From contig CP026511.1 of assembly GCA_004010935.1 (NCBI GenBank), forward strand, positions 806,001-870,000: a stretch of 64,000 bases of DNA, in the 5' to 3' direction. Below, in pieces: positions 61,205 through 64,000 of the stretch. The position numbers and the translations under genes are program-made. The notes beneath the pieces were generated by a model. The model was not told the DNA's origin. It saw only the letters and a program-made list of their open reading frames with translations, and ran no database searches. The first letter of the stretch is position 1. Each line of letters opens with the position of its first letter. This DNA comes from Pseudomonadaceae bacterium SI-3 (GTDB lineage Bacteria > Pseudomonadota > Gammaproteobacteria > Pseudomonadales > Pseudomonadaceae).

Positions 61205-62845
61205 GTGGCGACCAATCCTGGAAAGAACACGGCGTCGGCCGTGGAGAGTATCCCCGCCCCGACGGGGGCGGCCAACCTGATCGATACCGACTACGTGATC
61301 GGTCAGGACAATATCAAACGCAAGTTTTTCGATGTGCACGGCAAGGTGTTCACCATTTCGGCGCTGACCATCGTGCTCTTCGTGGTCGTCACGCTCGCCC
61401 TGCGCAGTGAGGTCGAGCCGTTGTTCACCGCGATTCGCGACTGGCTCACCGGCAACTTGGCCTGGTTTTTCATCGGATCGGCAAATATCTTCGTCCTGTT
61501 GTGCCTGGGGTTGATCCTTTCACCCTTGGGCAGGGTGCGTCTGGGTGGTCGCGAAGCAACGCCGGATTATTCCTACACGGGCTGGTTTTCCATGCTGTTC
61601 GCCGCCGGCATGGGCATCGGCCTGATGTTCTACGGCGTGGCTGAACCTATGTCGCATTTCTCTACGGCTATGGGCGGCACCACCGTCGAAAACGGCGTGC
61701 GGACCGACTGGGCGCCGCTGGGCGCCGCAGCAGGCGATGCCCAGGCAGCCGCCAGCCTGAGCATGGCTGCCACCATCTTCCACTGGGGTCTGCACCCCTG
61801 GGCGATCTATGCCATCGTGGCGCTGGCCCTGGCGCTGTTCTCCTTCAACAAGGGATTGCCGCTGAGCATCCGCTCGATCTTCTACCCGCTGCTCGGCGAG
61901 CGGGTATGGGGTTGGCCAGGCCATGTGATCGATATCCTGGCGGTCTTCGCGACTCTCTTCGGTTTGGCTACCTCGCTGGGCCTGGGTGCGCAACAGGCGG
62001 CGGGGGGGCTGGAGTTTCTGTTCGGTATGCCTAATACCGATACCAGCAAGGCGCTTCTGGTAGCCGGCATCACGGTTATCGCGCTGATGTCGGTACTTGC
62101 CGGCCTGGACAAGGGGGTCAAGCGCCTGTCGGAATTCAACATGGTGCTGGCGCTGCTATTGCTGTTGTTCATCATCATCGTCGGGCCGACCTTGGCGATC
62201 ATCACCGGCTTCTTCAGCAACCTGGGCAGCTATCTGGTCAACCTGCCGGCGCTGTCCAATCCGGTCGGTCGTGCCGATGCCAACTTCAGTCAGGGCTGGA
62301 CCGCGTTCTACTGGGCGTGGTGGATCAGCTGGTCGCCGTTCGTTGGCATGTTCATCGCGCGGGTCAGCCGCGGCCGCAGCGTACGTGAGTTCCTGATTGC
62401 CGTGCTGCTGGTGCCGTCGCTGGTCTCGGTGCTGTGGATGACCGCGTTCGGTGGTACTGCGCTGGGCCAGTTCGTCACCGACGGGTTCACCGGGGTGCAG
62501 GATGTGGCGCTGGAGCTGAAGCTGTTCGCCATGCTCGGTGAGCTACCGCTGGCCCAGATCAGCTCCTTTATCGGTATCGTTCTGGTGGTGGTGTTCTTCG
62601 TCACCTCCTCGGACTCCGGCTCGCTGGTGATCGACACCATTACCGCCGGTGGCAAAGTCAACGCACCAGTGCCGCAGCGGGCCTTCTGGGCGGTGCTGCA
62701 GGGCGTGGTGGCCATTTCTCTGTTGCTGGGCGGCGGCCTGGTTGCGCTGCAGGCCATGGCGGTGTCCACCGGCCTGCCATTTACCGTGGTCTTGCTGGTC
62801 GGCTGCGTGTCCATCGTCAAGGGGCTGATGAGCGAGCCTCGGTAG
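61205..62845 (+). CDS. BCCT-family betaine/carnitine/choline transporter
   Basis: 546-residue secondary transporter with about twelve membrane segments. Family motifs are GMGIGLMFYGVAEPMSHF (TM3-4) and the TM8 signature WAWWISWSPFVGMFIARVSRGRSVREF. The N-terminal 50 residues are cytoplasmic and hydrophilic. GTG at 61205 is the start, with AAGGAG nine bases upstream. The C-terminus is short (VKGLMSEPR), lacking the long osmosensory tail of BetP or BetT, so it is likely a nutrient-uptake rather than osmotically gated carrier. Whether choline, betaine or carnitine is carried is not decided. Confidence 0.93.
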   Translation: MATNPGKNTASAVESIPAPTGAANLIDTDYVIGQDNIKRKFFDVHGKVFTISALTIVLFVVVTLALRSEVEPLFTAIRDWLTGNLAWFFIGSANIFVLLCLGLILSPLGRVRLGGREATPDYSYTGWFSMLFAAGMGIGLMFYGVAEPMSHFSTAMGGTTVENGVRTDWAPLGAAAGDAQAAASLSMAATIFHWGLHPWAIYAIVALALALFSFNKGLPLSIRSIFYPLLGERVWGWPGHVIDILAVFATLFGLATSLGLGAQQAAGGLEFLFGMPNTDTSKALLVAGITVIALMSVLAGLDKGVKRLSEFNMVLALLLLLFIIIVGPTLAIITGFFSNLGSYLVNLPALSNPVGRADANFSQGWTAFYWAWWISWSPFVGMFIARVSRGRSVREFLIAVLLVPSLVSVLWMTAFGGTALGQFVTDGFTGVQDVALELKLFAMLGELPLAQISSFIGIVLVVVFFVTSSDSGSLVIDTITAGGKVNAPVPQRAFWAVLQGVVAISLLLGGGLVALQAMAVSTGLPFTVVLLVGCVSIVKGLMSEPR

Positions 62846-62893
62846 TGGCTTAGGCCTATGTTCAGGCGGCCCGGCCGCCTGGCAGGTGACCCG

Positions 62894-62925
62894 AAAAGGC
62901 GCGACCGTTAGCGGTCGCGCCTTTT
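62894..62925. terminator. Bidirectional Rho-independent terminator
   Basis: AAAAGGCGCGACCG / TTAG / CGGTCGCGCCTTTT, a perfect 14-bp stem with A/T ends that serves both the plus-strand BCCT gene and the minus-strand exonuclease gene. Its last base overlaps the exonuclease stop codon. Confidence 0.95.
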
Positions 62926-63641
62926 CAGTTCCAAAGATCGCCCACGGCGGTTGTCGACGGGTAGTGGTGGGCCGATTGCGCCTGCAACAGCTCGGCGGTT
63001 GCCAGGGCATCGGTCAGGGCATGGTGGGCCTGGTATAGCGGTAAACCATAGCGCAGGCGGCTGTCGGCCAGGCGGATCGATACGGGCCGCTTGGTGCTGA
63101 GCACTCGGCGCAGCCAGCCACGTCGGCGCGGGTGCAGCCGTGCTTCCAGCTGCATCGTATCGATCACCGGAAACTGCAGGCCTTCGCCCAGGAGGTGGTG
63201 CACGGCCTGGTCGAGAAAGCGCCGCTCGATGCTGCGGTAATGCACCACCATGATCCTGCCAGCCATTTTCTCCAGCAGCTCGTCGAGCACGTGGGCCAGC
63301 CTCGGCGCGTTGCTGACATCCGAGTGCGTGATGTGATGAAAGGTGATCGACTGACTGCTCAGATCGCACACCGGCTTGACGACCCAGTAGCTGGCCTCGC
63401 GGCAGCGGATCCGCTGCAGATCGAAGGGCATCAGGCCAAGGCTGACGATCGAGTCGCGTTGGCTGTCCAGACCGGTGGTCTCGACGTCCAGGGCGAGCAA
63501 GGGCACCTGCTCCAGTGGCGTGTCGGCACTGACCGTACCGGCCTCGTAGAAACGTACAAGGCGCGGGTCGCGGGCCGTTCGCGCGAGCTGGGCAAACACG
63601 GCTGGCCAGTCGGGGGCCGTACGAGATCCGCTACGTTTCAT
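62925..63641 (-). CDS. DnaQ-like 3'-5' exonuclease
   Basis: 238-residue DEDDh exonuclease domain protein. Motif I is LALDVETTGLDSQRDSIVSLG (residues about 49-69), motif II is around ITHSDVSNAPRLAHVLDEL, and motif III is AHHALTDALATAEL with the HxxxxD. Similar short proteins accompany CBS/DUF294 nucleotidyltransferases in Pseudomonas and are annotated as DNA polymerase III epsilon-like; they are not the replicative DnaQ. It overlaps the upstream DUF294 gene by four bases, so the two are an operon. It ends at the bidirectional terminator. Confidence 0.92.
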   Translation of the reverse strand: MKRSGSRTAPDWPAVFAQLARTARDPRLVRFYEAGTVSADTPLEQVPLLALDVETTGLDSQRDSIVSLGLMPFDLQRIRCREASYWVVKPVCDLSSQSITFHHITHSDVSNAPRLAHVLDELLEKMAGRIMVVHYRSIERRFLDQAVHHLLGEGLQFPVIDTMQLEARLHPRRRGWLRRVLSTKRPVSIRLADSRLRYGLPLYQAHHALTDALATAELLQAQSAHHYPSTTAVGDLWN

Positions 63642-64000
63642 AGCGGCCGACTTGGAAGCTGGCCCGGGTAGCGGAAGCGCAAGAACTGCTGCGCATTGCT
63701 GAGCACCTGAAAGGCCGACTTGAGGTTGTGTCGTTCGTTGGCGTCAATCTGCTCCGGCTCTATGTAGTTATCCGGTTCGCGCCCCTCCAGCAAATCCGTG
63801 GCCTGATGGCGGATGCGCACGATGGAGAGGAATTCCAGGGCATTACGCAGCTGGGTGATGGCGTCTTCGGTCAACAGCTTGGTGGCGGCGATGGCCTCCA
63901 GGCGCTCCTGGGAGTTCTGGGCCTTGGAGCCGACCGCCAGGGCGTGCACCCGGATCAGGTCGGTCAGTGGCGCGGTGCCGCGTCCCTTGAGGTTGATGAT
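63638..64000 (-). CDS. DUF294/CBS-type putative nucleotidyltransferase (C-terminal part)
   Basis: Only the last 120 or so residues are in the window; the frame stays open to the right edge. The visible segment (INLKGRGTAPLTDLIRVHALAVG, RLEAIAATKLLTEDAITQLRNALEFLSIVRIRHQATDLLEG, LKSAFQVLSNAQQFLRFRYPG) matches the C-terminal helical domain of DUF294-type nucleotidyltransferases that also carry CBS and cNMP-binding domains. The four-base overlap with the exonuclease gene is usual for this pair in Pseudomonas. The catalytic part lies outside, so activity cannot be judged. Confidence 0.85.
   Translation of the reverse strand: MINLKGRGTAPLTDLIRVHALAVGSKAQNSQERLEAIAATKLLTEDAITQLRNALEFLSIVRIRHQATDLLEGREPDNYIEPEQIDANERHNLKSAFQVLSNAQQFLRFRYPGQLPSRPL

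Overview
The window looks like a chromosomal segment of a Pseudomonas-type gammaproteobacterium, most likely the Stutzerimonas (P. stutzeri) group. The reasons are high GC coding sequence, Pseudomonas-style gene orders (fimT-fimU-pilV-pilW beside thiO; a SUI1/YciH gene before speA; katB-ankB; phhA-phhB-phhC divergent from phhR), a 629-residue PctA-like chemoreceptor, and many REP-type palindromes between genes. The genus is an inference from gene content, since no rRNA or tRNA is present. I saw no prophage, insertion sequence, CRISPR array or complete defence island.

Layout. 0-2.1 kb: minor type IV pilins on the minus strand. 2.2-6.1 kb: glycine oxidase, YciH and biosynthetic arginine decarboxylase. 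6.4-12.1 kb: small enzymes (PhnA-like, acyl-CoA thioesterase), a dihaem cytochrome c, periplasmic catalase with its ankyrin partner, cyanase, and a phytanoyl-CoA-dioxygenase-like protein. 12.3-17.2 kb: sbcDC. 17.2-18.3 kb: a large non-coding composite repeat. 18.3-19.7 kb: a WYL regulator of the BrxR/CapW type and two very small genes, one encoding a 32-residue membrane peptide. 19.7-23.2 kb: a PhoQ-like two-component system with three PepSY proteins and a CusF-like copper protein. 23.2-29.4 kb: a five-gene minus-strand operon (TPP enzyme, enolase-superfamily dehydratase, duplicated membrane protein, gluconate-dehydrogenase-type small subunit, GMC dehydrogenase), the best candidate here for an undescribed system. 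29.8-32.3 kb: pseudouridine synthase, Nei-type glycosylase and a DUF192 protein.

32.4-51.5 kb is an amino-acid and aromatic amino-acid utilisation region. It holds an Lrp regulator divergent from a fused indolepyruvate:ferredoxin oxidoreductase, a Leu/Val/Phe dehydrogenase, two NSS sodium-coupled transporters flanking maleylacetoacetate isomerase, a PctA-like amino-acid chemoreceptor, a DJ-1/PfpI protein, an EAL phosphodiesterase, and the phh phenylalanine-hydroxylase operon with its activator PhhR. These genes plausibly sense, import, transaminate or deaminate, and oxidise aromatic and branched amino acids.

51.5-52.5 kb is a six-unit tandem REP (BIME-like) array between convergent genes. 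52.5-64 kb carries a giant CheB-CheR-PAS-kinase-receiver hybrid, L-serine deaminase, a thioredoxin-reductase-like flavoprotein, an orphan TRAP binding protein, a BCCT transporter, a DnaQ-type exonuclease and the end of a DUF294 nucleotidyltransferase. Starts were re-chosen where a ribosome binding site or leader peptide favoured a shorter form; these choices are noted in the entries.
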